A DNA stretch of 64,000 nt, from positions 1 through 64,000 of the forward strand of contig NZ_JBGQOG010000019.1 of assembly GCF_052113705.1 (NCBI RefSeq), read 5' to 3'. The DNA is from JBGQOG01 sp052113705 (GTDB lineage: Bacteria; Pseudomonadota; Alphaproteobacteria; Rhodobacterales; Rhodobacteraceae). Made by a program: the position numbers and the translations under genes. Within the stretch, counting starts at the first letter, position 1, and each line of letters begins with the position of its first letter. The notes below the pieces were generated by a model. It was given only the letters and a program-made list of their open reading frames with translations, was not told the origin of the DNA and searched no databases. Shown piece by piece: positions 18,603 to 25,996 of the stretch.

Positions 18603-19834
18603 TGGGCATTCCGGCCTGCCGCGCGGCGGCTTTGGAGGCGTTTTTGGCGGGGGTGGCGGCCGCCGATCCGGGGGCAGCCGTCACCCGGGCGCTGGCGGCC
18701 GAGCCGATGGCGATTGGCAATGGCCGCCGGGTGATCCTGGCGCTGGGCAAGGCGGCACCGGCGATGGCGCTGGCGGCGCGGCTGGCCTGGCCGGGGGCCG
18801 AGGTGCTGGTGGTAACCCATCCCGAGAACCGGACCGAAGTCCCTGGCGCGCGGGTCCTCTATGGCTCGCATCCGGTGCCGGGCCCAGAGGGGGCGGCGGC
18901 GGCCGAAGCGGTGCTGGCGCTGGCCGTCTCGCTGACGGCGGCGGATCAGCTCCTTGTGCTGATCTCGGGTGGGGCCTCGGCGCTGTTGCCCGCCCCGGTC
19001 GAGGGCGTCACGCTCGCGGACAAGATCGCGGTCACCCGCGCGCTCTTGGCCTCGGGGGCGGAGATCAATCAGATGAACCTCGTGCGCCAGAACCTGTCGC
19101 GGCTGAAGGGTGGCGGGCTGGCGCGGGCGGCGGCCCCGGCCCAGATCCGGGCGCTGATCCTGTCGGATGTGATCGGCGATGATCTGAGCGCCATCGGCTC
19201 GGGCCCCACCGTGGCCCCTCTGGGCGATGCGGCGGCGGCGCGCGATCTCTTGCAGGATCTGGGTCTCTGGGCGCATCTGCCCACCTCGGTCGTCAAACAT
19301 CTGGAGCGGAACGTGACGCCGCCGCCGCTGCCGCCGGTGCAGAACCAGTTGATCGGCTCGAACAGCCAATCCCTCGCGGCGATGGTCGAGGCGCTGCCGC
19401 CCGCCATGGCGGAACCCCTGCCGCTGGTGGGCGATGTGGGGGCGGCGGCGCTGCGTCTGCTGGGCGATCTCGAAGCGGGGCCGGTGGTGCGCGCCTATGG
19501 CGGGGAAACCACGGTGCAGCTGCAGGGCAAGGGCCTTGGCGGCCGCAATCAGGAGCTGGCCCTGCGGCTGGCGCTCTTGGCCGAAGCGGCGGGGGTGCCG
19601 GAGGGCTGGGTGTTCCTCTCGGCGGGCACCGACGGGCGCGACGGCCCGACGGAGGCGGCGGGCGCGCTGGTGGATTCCGGCACGCTGGCGCGGATGCGGG
19701 CCGCGGGGGTGGACCCGGTCGCGGCCCTGGCCGAGAATGACAGCAATCCCGCGCTGGCGGCCTCGGGCGATCTGATCGTCATTGGCGCCACGGGGACCAA
19801 TGTCGCCGATCTGCAGATCCTCTGGCCCGGGTGA
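18602..19834 (+). CDS. Glycerate 2-kinase (MOFRL family)
   Basis: The 410-residue product belongs to the glycerate kinase type 2/TtuD family: an N-terminal Rossmann-like domain with VILALGKAAPAMA and VLISGGASALLP, the signature VRQNLSRLKGGGLA, and a C-terminal MOFRL domain ending with GGRNQELAL, SAGTDGRDGPTEAAGA and ASGDLIVIGATGTNVADL. It phosphorylates D-glycerate to 2-phosphoglycerate. Its ATG overlaps the stop of the reductase gene (TGATG), so the two should be co-translated and link glyoxylate-derived tartronate semialdehyde to glycolysis. Some older literature calls relatives hydroxypyruvate reductase. The gene symbol (gckA or ttuD) is left open. Confidence 0.9.
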   Translation: MGIPACRAAALEAFLAGVAAADPGAAVTRALAAEPMAIGNGRRVILALGKAAPAMALAARLAWPGAEVLVVTHPENRTEVPGARVLYGSHPVPGPEGAAAAEAVLALAVSLTAADQLLVLISGGASALLPAPVEGVTLADKIAVTRALLASGAEINQMNLVRQNLSRLKGGGLARAAAPAQIRALILSDVIGDDLSAIGSGPTVAPLGDAAAARDLLQDLGLWAHLPTSVVKHLERNVTPPPLPPVQNQLIGSNSQSLAAMVEALPPAMAEPLPLVGDVGAAALRLLGDLEAGPVVRAYGGETTVQLQGKGLGGRNQELALRLALLAEAAGVPEGWVFLSAGTDGRDGPTEAAGALVDSGTLARMRAAGVDPVAALAENDSNPALAASGDLIVIGATGTNVADLQILWPG

Positions 19835-19844
19835 TCTGCGCTCT

Positions 19845-19870
19845 GCCGGGCGGGGTGCCCCCTGCCCGGC
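19845..19870 (+). terminator. Possible hairpin terminator after the glycerate kinase gene
   Basis: GCCGGGC (19845-19851) pairs with GCCCGGC (19864-19870), with additional GGGG/CCCC pairing inside. No T-run follows, so it may be Rho-assisted or only an mRNA-end stabiliser. Confidence 0.4.
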
Positions 19871-20031
19871 GCGGACGGGCGGTTGGCTTTCGCGGGCGGA
19901 TGGCTTTTCCCGATGCCCGAAGCGGGGTAAAGAGGCGGGACTGCCAGCGAGAATTGGCAGGTGAAAATGAAATAAGATAGGTCTGAGAACATGTTGTCGT
20001 TCATTGCTCATGCAAAACCCGAGGTGCGCTC

Positions 20032-21201
20032 ATGACCCCTCCCGCCCGCGCTGCGGCCGCGATCGAGATTTTGGGCCTCTGGCTCGCGGGGCAACCGGCG
20101 GAGGCGGCGCTGACCCAATGGGCGCGCGGCAACCGTTTCGCGGGCTCGGGCGACCGCGCGGCGATCCGTGATCTGGTCTATGCGGTGCTGCGCTGCCAGC
20201 GTTCTTATGCGGCGCTGGGGGGCGCGCTGACGGCGCGGGGGTTGATATTGGGCCATTGCCGGGCGCAGGGCATTGATCCGGCGGAATATTTCACCGGCCT
20301 GCGCTACGCCCCCGAGGCACTCTCGGAGGCGGAACTGGCGGCGGGTCGCGCGCCCGAGGGCAATGAGGCGCTGGATCTGCCCGATTGGCTGGAGCCGATC
20401 CTGCGCGCGGATCTCGGCGATGATTTTGCGGCGGTGATGCAGGCGCAACGTGCCCGGGCGCCGGTGTTCTTGCGGATGAACCTGACCAAGGCCAGCGCGC
20501 CCGAGATCATTGCCGCGCTGACCGCCGAGCAGATCGAGGTCTTCCCGCATTCCTTGGCCAGCACCGCGCTGGAGGTGACGCTGAACGCCCGCAAGATCGC
20601 GCAGACGAATTCCTATCAGCATGGTCTGGTCGAGCTGCAGGATGCCGCCAGCCAGGCCATGGTCGAGGACCTGCCGCTGGCCCCGGGCATGCGGGTGCTC
20701 GACTATTGCGCGGGCGGCGGTGGCAAGGCGCTGGCGGTGGCGGCGCGCTGCAAGGTTGAGGTGATCGCGCATGACATTGACCCCGCACGGATGCGCGATC
20801 TGCCGGTGCGCGCGGCGCGGGCGGGAACGAAGATCGAGATCCTGACGCCGGAGGCTTTGGCGCGCGAAGGCGTGCAGCCCTGCGATCTGGTGCTGGTCGA
20901 TGCGCCCTGCAGCGGCTCGGGCACCTGGCGGCGCACGCCGGAGGCGAAATGGCGGCTGACGCCGGACCGGCTGGCCGAGCTGCAGGCGATTCAAACCGAG
21001 GTGCTGGATCTGGCGGCGAAACGCGTCAAACGCGGCGGTCATCTGGCCTATATGACCTGCTCGCTGATCGGCGCCGAGAATGGCGATCAGGTTGACGCTT
21101 TCCTCGCGCGCCACCCCGGCTGGACCGAGGTCAGCCGCCGCGCGCTGACGCCATTGCAAGGGGGCGACGGGTTCTTTGGCGCCATTTTGCAGCATGGTTA
21201 A
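20032..21201 (+). CDS. RsmB-like rRNA cytosine-C5 methyltransferase
   Basis: The 389-residue product is a NOL1/NOP2/Sun-family m5C methylase. An N-terminal NusB-like part is followed by the SAM-binding loop DYCAGGGGKALA (about residue 221), the PC motif DAPCSGSGTWRR (Cys293) and the TC motif MTCS (Cys343, the expected nucleophile). Acting on 16S rRNA (position 967 type) is the most likely role. The closing segment GDGFFGAILQ is typical. GAGGTG precedes the ATG. It is an isolated gene between the glycerate pathway and cckA; the N-terminal part looks shorter than in E. coli RsmB, so a different rRNA target is possible. Confidence 0.85.
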   Translation: MTPPARAAAAIEILGLWLAGQPAEAALTQWARGNRFAGSGDRAAIRDLVYAVLRCQRSYAALGGALTARGLILGHCRAQGIDPAEYFTGLRYAPEALSEAELAAGRAPEGNEALDLPDWLEPILRADLGDDFAAVMQAQRARAPVFLRMNLTKASAPEIIAALTAEQIEVFPHSLASTALEVTLNARKIAQTNSYQHGLVELQDAASQAMVEDLPLAPGMRVLDYCAGGGGKALAVAARCKVEVIAHDIDPARMRDLPVRAARAGTKIEILTPEALAREGVQPCDLVLVDAPCSGSGTWRRTPEAKWRLTPDRLAELQAIQTEVLDLAAKRVKRGGHLAYMTCSLIGAENGDQVDAFLARHPGWTEVSRRALTPLQGGDGFFGAILQHG

Positions 21202-21301
21202 AATTTTCTTGGGGTTTTTAGCGGTCCATCAACTATCGTTAAGAGGCTCTTAAGCATTTTTCGGCCGAATGCAGAGGCTCGATTCTGAAGGAGGGCTATG
21301 A

Positions 21302-23620
21302 GTGACGCATCCGGCGCTGTCTCCGCAACCGATGACCCGCACGGCCCTTGCCACCTCTTCGGGGGCGATCTGGCTGGTGGTCGCGGCGGTCGTTTCGCTG
21401 GCGATAGCCTTGGTTTCCGAGGCTGAGGTGCTGATGTTCGTGGCGCTGTCGCTCGCCGGGACCTTTCTCACACTGGCGGCGATGCTGCGCGGGCTGTCGG
21501 CCCGTCACGCGCGCGCCCGGGCGGCGTTTCAGGATCAGCTGTCGGCCTTTATCGCCAATGACGCGGCGCCGAGTTTCACCACCGACAGCGACGGCGGCAT
21601 CGGCTTTCAGAACCGCGCCGCGGTCGAGCGGTTCGGCTCGCGCGGGGGGCAGTCGCTGACCCGCGCTTTGGGCGAGATTTTCGCCAACCCCGGCGCGGTG
21701 CTTTACCGGCTGCAGAACAAGGCGGCCACCTTGGGCAATGCGCGCGAAGATCTGGTGACGCGGCGCGGCCATGTCCGCCTCTCGGTGCATCAGATCGGCG
21801 ACGAGGGCTTTTTGTGGCGGCTCGAGGATATGGCCGAGCGGCCCTCGGGCGGCAAGGGGGCGGAAACCATCAGCCTGCCGATGCTGACCGCCTCGAAGAA
21901 CGGCACCATCCTCTTCATGAACGAGGCCTTGCGGCGTCTGGTGGGCGAGCGGGTGCGCACGCTGGACCGGATCTTTACCGATCTGCCGCTGCGCTCAGGC
22001 GAGGAGCATGAGGTGACCACGGTCAACGGCTCGGTCCGCTGCGTGATCGCCGAGATCGACGCCTCGGGCGGGCGGCAGGAGGTGTACCTCTTGCCGATGG
22101 TGACCGGGCGCGCGACGGCGACGGATCCGTCCTCGTTCGACGCGCTGCCGGTGGCCTTGCTGCGGCTGACGGCGGATGGCCGGATTCTGGCCGCCAACCG
22201 CGCGGCACGCGGCCTCTTGGGCGACCTCGGCCCCGAGGCGAATTTTGTCGAGCTGATGGAAGGGCTGGGGCGTCCGGTCAGCGATTGGCTGGCAGATGCC
22301 ATCGCGGGCCGTGCCGAGCGGCGGCCGGAAGTGCTGCGCGCGCATCGGGGCGATCAGGAGGTGTTCTTGCAGGTCACCCTCGCACGCGTGGTCGATGAGG
22401 GGCGGCCGGGTCTGGTGGCGGTGCTCTCGGATGCGACGCAGCTGAAAACCCTGGAAGCGCAGTTTGTCCAAAGCCAGAAGATGCAGGCGATTGGCCAGCT
22501 GGCGGGGGGCGTGGCGCATGATTTCAACAATCTGCTGACCGCGATCTCGGGCCATTGCGACCTGTTGATGCTGCGGCATGACAAGGGCGATCCGGATTTT
22601 GCCGACCTTGACCAGATCAGCCAGAATGCCAACCGCGCGGCCAGCCTTGTCGGGCAGCTGTTGGCCTTTTCGCGCAAGCAAACGCTGAAGCCGCGGATCA
22701 TTGATCTGCGCGACACCATGTCCGATCTGACGCATCTGCTGAACCGTCTGGTGGGCGAGCGGGTGCGGCTCTCGCTCAAACATGACCCCGATCTGCGGCT
22801 GATCCGCGCCGACAAGCGGCAGCTGGAGCAGGTGATCATGAACCTCGTGGTGAATGCGCGCGATGCGATGCCGCAGGGCGGCGAGATCCGGATCGAGACG
22901 CAGAACCTGCATCTGACCGATGAGCTGAAGCGCGACCGCGCGGCGGTGCAGCCCGGTGATTACGTCGTGGTGCGGGTGATCGACGAAGGTGTCGGCATCG
23001 CGCCCGACAAGCTGACCAAGATTTTCGAACCCTTCTACACCACCAAACGCACGGGCGAGGGCACCGGGCTGGGCCTCTCGACGGCTTATGGCATCGTCAA
23101 ACAGACCGGCGGCTATATTTTCTGCGATTCGGTGGTGGGGTCGGGCAGCTGCTTCACGCTCTACATCCCCTCGCATGACCTCCTGGCCGAGCCGGATGTG
23201 GATGAGGACAGCGCGCGGCGCAGCCTGCCTGCGGCCCCCGCGCAAAGCACCGCCGCCACCGTGCTTCTGGTGGAGGATGAGGCGCCGGTGCGGGCCTTCG
23301 CCAGCCGGGCGCTGAAACTGCGCGGCTACACGGTGTTTGAGGCGGAATGCGCCGAGGATGCGCTGGAGCTGTTGCAGGATGATGCGCTGCACATCGACAT
23401 CTTTGTGACCGATGTCATCATGCCGGGCCTCGACGGACCGAGCTGGGTGCGCGAAGCGCTGAAACAGCGCCCCGGCACGGCGGTGGTCTTTGTCTCGGGC
23501 TATGCCGAGGATGTGTTCTCGGATGGGCGCGAGCCGGTGCCGAATGCGGTGTTCCTGCCAAAGCCATTTTCGCTGAGCGAGCTGACGGCGACGGTGCAGA
23601 ACCGGCTCGACGGGCTCTGA
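21302..23620 (+). CDS. cckA: CckA-type hybrid sensor histidine kinase
   Basis: A GTG start at 21302 is supported by AAGGAGG seven bases before it; the ATG at 21298 is out of frame. The 772-residue product has two N-terminal membrane helices (about residues 21-61), PAS-like regions (about 85-180 and 280-380), a HisKA domain with His406 in AGGVAHDFNNLLTAISGHCD, an HATPase domain with NLVVNARDAMP and GEGTGLGLST, and a C-terminal receiver with Asp704 (VTDVIMPGLDG). The HDFNN box and the architecture are those of CckA, which feeds phosphate through ChpT to CtrA and in Rhodobacteraceae controls motility, gene transfer agent release and the SOS-linked cell programme. No chpT or ctrA is in the window. 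Confidence 0.9.
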   Translation: MTHPALSPQPMTRTALATSSGAIWLVVAAVVSLAIALVSEAEVLMFVALSLAGTFLTLAAMLRGLSARHARARAAFQDQLSAFIANDAAPSFTTDSDGGIGFQNRAAVERFGSRGGQSLTRALGEIFANPGAVLYRLQNKAATLGNAREDLVTRRGHVRLSVHQIGDEGFLWRLEDMAERPSGGKGAETISLPMLTASKNGTILFMNEALRRLVGERVRTLDRIFTDLPLRSGEEHEVTTVNGSVRCVIAEIDASGGRQEVYLLPMVTGRATATDPSSFDALPVALLRLTADGRILAANRAARGLLGDLGPEANFVELMEGLGRPVSDWLADAIAGRAERRPEVLRAHRGDQEVFLQVTLARVVDEGRPGLVAVLSDATQLKTLEAQFVQSQKMQAIGQLAGGVAHDFNNLLTAISGHCDLLMLRHDKGDPDFADLDQISQNANRAASLVGQLLAFSRKQTLKPRIIDLRDTMSDLTHLLNRLVGERVRLSLKHDPDLRLIRADKRQLEQVIMNLVVNARDAMPQGGEIRIETQNLHLTDELKRDRAAVQPGDYVVVRVIDEGVGIAPDKLTKIFEPFYTTKRTGEGTGLGLSTAYGIVKQTGGYIFCDSVVGSGSCFTLYIPSHDLLAEPDVDEDSARRSLPAAPAQSTAATVLLVEDEAPVRAFASRALKLRGYTVFEAECAEDALELLQDDALHIDIFVTDVIMPGLDGPSWVREALKQRPGTAVVFVSGYAEDVFSDGREPVPNAVFLPKPFSLSELTATVQNRLDGL

Positions 23621-24214
23621 TCAGCCGACCGCGTCGTAAAGCGCGAAATCCCGTGCCATGTGCCGCCGCAGCGCGGCTTCCGTCTCGGCGCTCAGCGCCA
23701 CATCGGCCTTGGGCGGCACGTTGACCCAGGGCAGGGTGATCGCGCAATCCAGCCGGTCCTCCAGAAAATGCACGAAATTCTCGATCTCTTCATAGCGGAA
23801 GATCTGATCGACATTCCGCCGCCCCTCGGCATCGGTCAGATAGGCGGCCTGGGTGCCGATCGCGGCATGGGGGGGCGGTGTCTCGGCCATGTAATCGCGG
23901 GCGAATTGCTCAAAGCTGACGCCCTGCACCGCGTGATCCGGATCCTCGAAATCGTCGCGCTGGCGGAAGCGGTACCAGCTGCGCAGCCAGCCCAGGGGCT
24001 CGCGGATCAGCGCCACGGTGGTGAAGGACGTGCCCCCGCTTTGCGCCAGCAGCGGTGCCATATGTGCATGATAGGCCGCTGCCGTCAGATGTTTGAGGGG
24101 GGCGGGGCGTTGCAAAGCAACGCTGGCCAGTGATTCAAGCGCCATTTCAATGGCGGTCGATCCCGCTTTTGGCGTGGCCAGAAAGACCAGTTTTTGGTCC
24201 CAGAAAATAAGCAT
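23621..24214 (-). CDS. Sulfotransferase-like protein
   Basis: The 197-residue product opens with a PAPS 5'-phosphosulfate loop-like segment (FLATPKAGSTAIEMALE), and has a second signature FTTVALIREPLGWLRSWYRFR that resembles the 3'-phosphate-binding part (R..P..R..S.Y). A later FRYEEIENFVHFLEDRL fits the family. It would transfer sulfate from PAPS to an unknown acceptor, perhaps a carbohydrate. The length is short for the family but several bacterial members are about 200 residues. It converges on cckA with no intervening base between the stop codons. Confidence 0.75.
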   Translation of the reverse strand: MLIFWDQKLVFLATPKAGSTAIEMALESLASVALQRPAPLKHLTAAAYHAHMAPLLAQSGGTSFTTVALIREPLGWLRSWYRFRQRDDFEDPDHAVQGVSFEQFARDYMAETPPPHAAIGTQAAYLTDAEGRRNVDQIFRYEEIENFVHFLEDRLDCAITLPWVNVPPKADVALSAETEAALRRHMARDFALYDAVG

Positions 24215-24367
24215 TGGTGCTCAATCCTCGCGCAGGCTTTGGCCCAAAGGGCCCGTAGGGAGTGGCTATACGGAAATCGGTGCCGGGGGAACCGCCTTCC
24301 TGCCGCAGGGTCAATGCCGGGTTCCTGCGGCAAAAGCATGGCAAGGGCTACGCCCGTGCGAAAGCAG

Positions 24368-24416
24368 TTGCAATGTTCCTGTTTTGGCCTCATAGAGGTG
24401 AGAACGGGACGGGAAC
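24368..24416 (+). promoter_or_regulatory. recA promoter with LexA (SOS) box
   Basis: A candidate promoter TTGCAA (24368-24373) and CATAGA (24391-24396) has 17-bp spacing. Just downstream, GAAC-GGGACGG-GAAC (24402-24416) is the complement of the GTTC-N7-GTTC LexA box established for Rhodobacter and other alphaproteobacteria. Its place overlapping the expected transcription start fits LexA repression of recA. Confidence 0.85.
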
Positions 24417-24476
24417 ATTCTGAAGGCCAAGCAAAGATTGCCCCCGCTGCTTGGCTGTGGAATAAGGATAGAAAGC

Positions 24477-25544
24477 ATGGCAACGGCGAGCCTTTTTGAC
24501 ATGAACGATAAAAAAAACGCGGACAAGCAAAAGGCCCTCGACTCGGCCTTGGCACAGATTGAGCGGCAATTCGGCAAGGGCTCGATCATGAAGCTCGGTG
24601 CGGATAATGCCGTGATGGACATCGAGGCGACCTCGACGGGGTCGCTTGGCCTCGACATCGCGCTCGGGATCGGCGGTCTGCCCAAGGGCCGGATCATCGA
24701 GATCTACGGGCCGGAAAGCTCGGGTAAAACCACGCTGACGCTGCATGTGGTGGCGGAAGAGCAGAAAAAGGGCGGCGTTTGCGCCTTTGTGGATGCCGAG
24801 CATGCGCTCGACCCGCAATATGCCAAGAAGCTGGGCGTCGATCTGAACGAACTCCTGATCTCGCAGCCCGATACGGGCGAGCAGGCTTTGGAGATCGTCG
24901 ACACGCTGGTGCGCTCCGGTGCCGTCAGCCTCGTGGTCGTGGACTCGGTGGCGGCTCTGACGCCGAAAGCCGAGATCGAAGGCGATATGGGTGACATGCA
25001 GATGGGCAGCCAGGCGCGTCTGATGAGCCAGGCGATGCGCAAGCTGACCGCCTCGATCGGCCGCTCGAACTGCATGGTGATCTTCATCAACCAGATCCGG
25101 ATGAAGATCGGCGTCATGTTCGGCTCACCGGAAACCACGACCGGCGGCAATGCGCTGAAATTCTACGCCTCCGTGCGTCTGGACATCCGCCGCACCGGCT
25201 CGATCAAGGATCGGGACGAGGTGGTGGGCAACTCGACCAAGGTGAAGGTGGTGAAGAACAAGGTGGCACCGCCGTTCAAAGTGGTGGAATTTGACATCAT
25301 GTATGGCGAGGGCATCTCGAAGGTCGGCGAATTGGTCGATCTTGGGGTCAAGGCCGGTGTCGTGGATAAATCCGGCGCCTGGTATTCCTTTGGCGATGAG
25401 CGGATCGGGCAGGGGCGTGAGAATGCCAAGCAATTCCTGCGCGATCACCCGGAAACGGCGGCAATCATCGAAGAGAAGATCCGCGCGAGCCACGGGCTTG
25501 ATTTCACGGCGACGGATGGCGATGAAGCCGTGATGGAAGAATAA
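24477..25544 (+). CDS. recA: Recombinase A
   Basis: The 355-residue product is a full-length RecA: Walker A GPESSGKTT (residues 78-86), the MAW-type segment with DTGEQALEI, loop L2 region FINQIRMKIGVMFGSPETTTGGNALKFY (quoted in two adjoining parts), and an acidic C-terminus. It forms filaments on single-stranded DNA for recombination and for LexA autocleavage. The ATG at 24477 follows AAGGAT and begins MATASLFDMND; the track ATG upstream lacks a site. A LexA box overlaps its promoter and a strong terminator follows, so it is monocistronic. Confidence 0.98.
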   Translation: MATASLFDMNDKKNADKQKALDSALAQIERQFGKGSIMKLGADNAVMDIEATSTGSLGLDIALGIGGLPKGRIIEIYGPESSGKTTLTLHVVAEEQKKGGVCAFVDAEHALDPQYAKKLGVDLNELLISQPDTGEQALEIVDTLVRSGAVSLVVVDSVAALTPKAEIEGDMGDMQMGSQARLMSQAMRKLTASIGRSNCMVIFINQIRMKIGVMFGSPETTTGGNALKFYASVRLDIRRTGSIKDRDEVVGNSTKVKVVKNKVAPPFKVVEFDIMYGEGISKVGELVDLGVKAGVVDKSGAWYSFGDERIGQGRENAKQFLRDHPETAAIIEEKIRASHGLDFTATDGDEAVMEE

Positions 25545-25570
25545 GCACCGCTGTGTTGCGATGATGGATC

Positions 25571-25601
25571 GGGCCGCGCTGGCGTCAGCGCGGCCCTTTT
25601 T
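25571..25601 (+). terminator. Rho-independent terminator of recA
   Basis: GGGCCGCGCTG (25571-25581) and CAGCGCGGCCC (25586-25596) form a perfect 11-bp stem with a GCGT loop, followed by TTTTT. It lies 27 bases after the recA stop codon. Confidence 0.95.
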
Positions 25602-25692
25602 CATGTTTTCGTGGCGTGTCGTGGTGGTCACAGACCGTGTGCGACGCTCTGTGATCCTCGCCGCCGGTCAGGCGGAGGCTGATCAGAGAGCC

Positions 25693-25842
25693 CGGAAACG
25701 CTGTGTCGGAATCTGCGGTGGCAGGAGATACGGTGCCGGAAATTACAGTAGCCGGACATGCGGTGCCCAAAATTCGGTGTCCGAAGGGCCTGGGGCGGAA
25801 GATCGGATGGCGGAAGATGCGATGGCGGAACGGTGCGGCGGG
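25693..25842 (+). repeat. Degenerate 15-bp tandem repeat array, ten units
   Basis: Ten consecutive 15-base units start at 25693, 25708, 25723, 25738, 25753, 25768, 25783, 25798, 25813 and 25828. Examples are AGGAGATACGGTGCC, CGGACATGCGGTGCC, GAAGATCGGATGGCG and GAAGATGCGATGGCG. The last three are most alike. The array fills the middle of the 450-bp recA-alaS intergenic region (25545-25996), which otherwise holds only the recA terminator. Because the period is five codons, all six frames show pentapeptide-like repetition, but no frame has a convincing start or ribosome-binding site. Confidence 0.8.
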
Positions 25843-25996
25843 GCAAGGTGGCCGCAGGTGCGGCATCACCAGGTGCTGCCCGGCGGCGTGACACCGCAGA
25901 AACCCCGCAAGATGCACCTGATTTGCGGGACTTTCTGGACAGCGACCGGGCCGGGCGCTAAACGGAAAGGCGAAATTGCCCATAAAGGCCCCAGAC

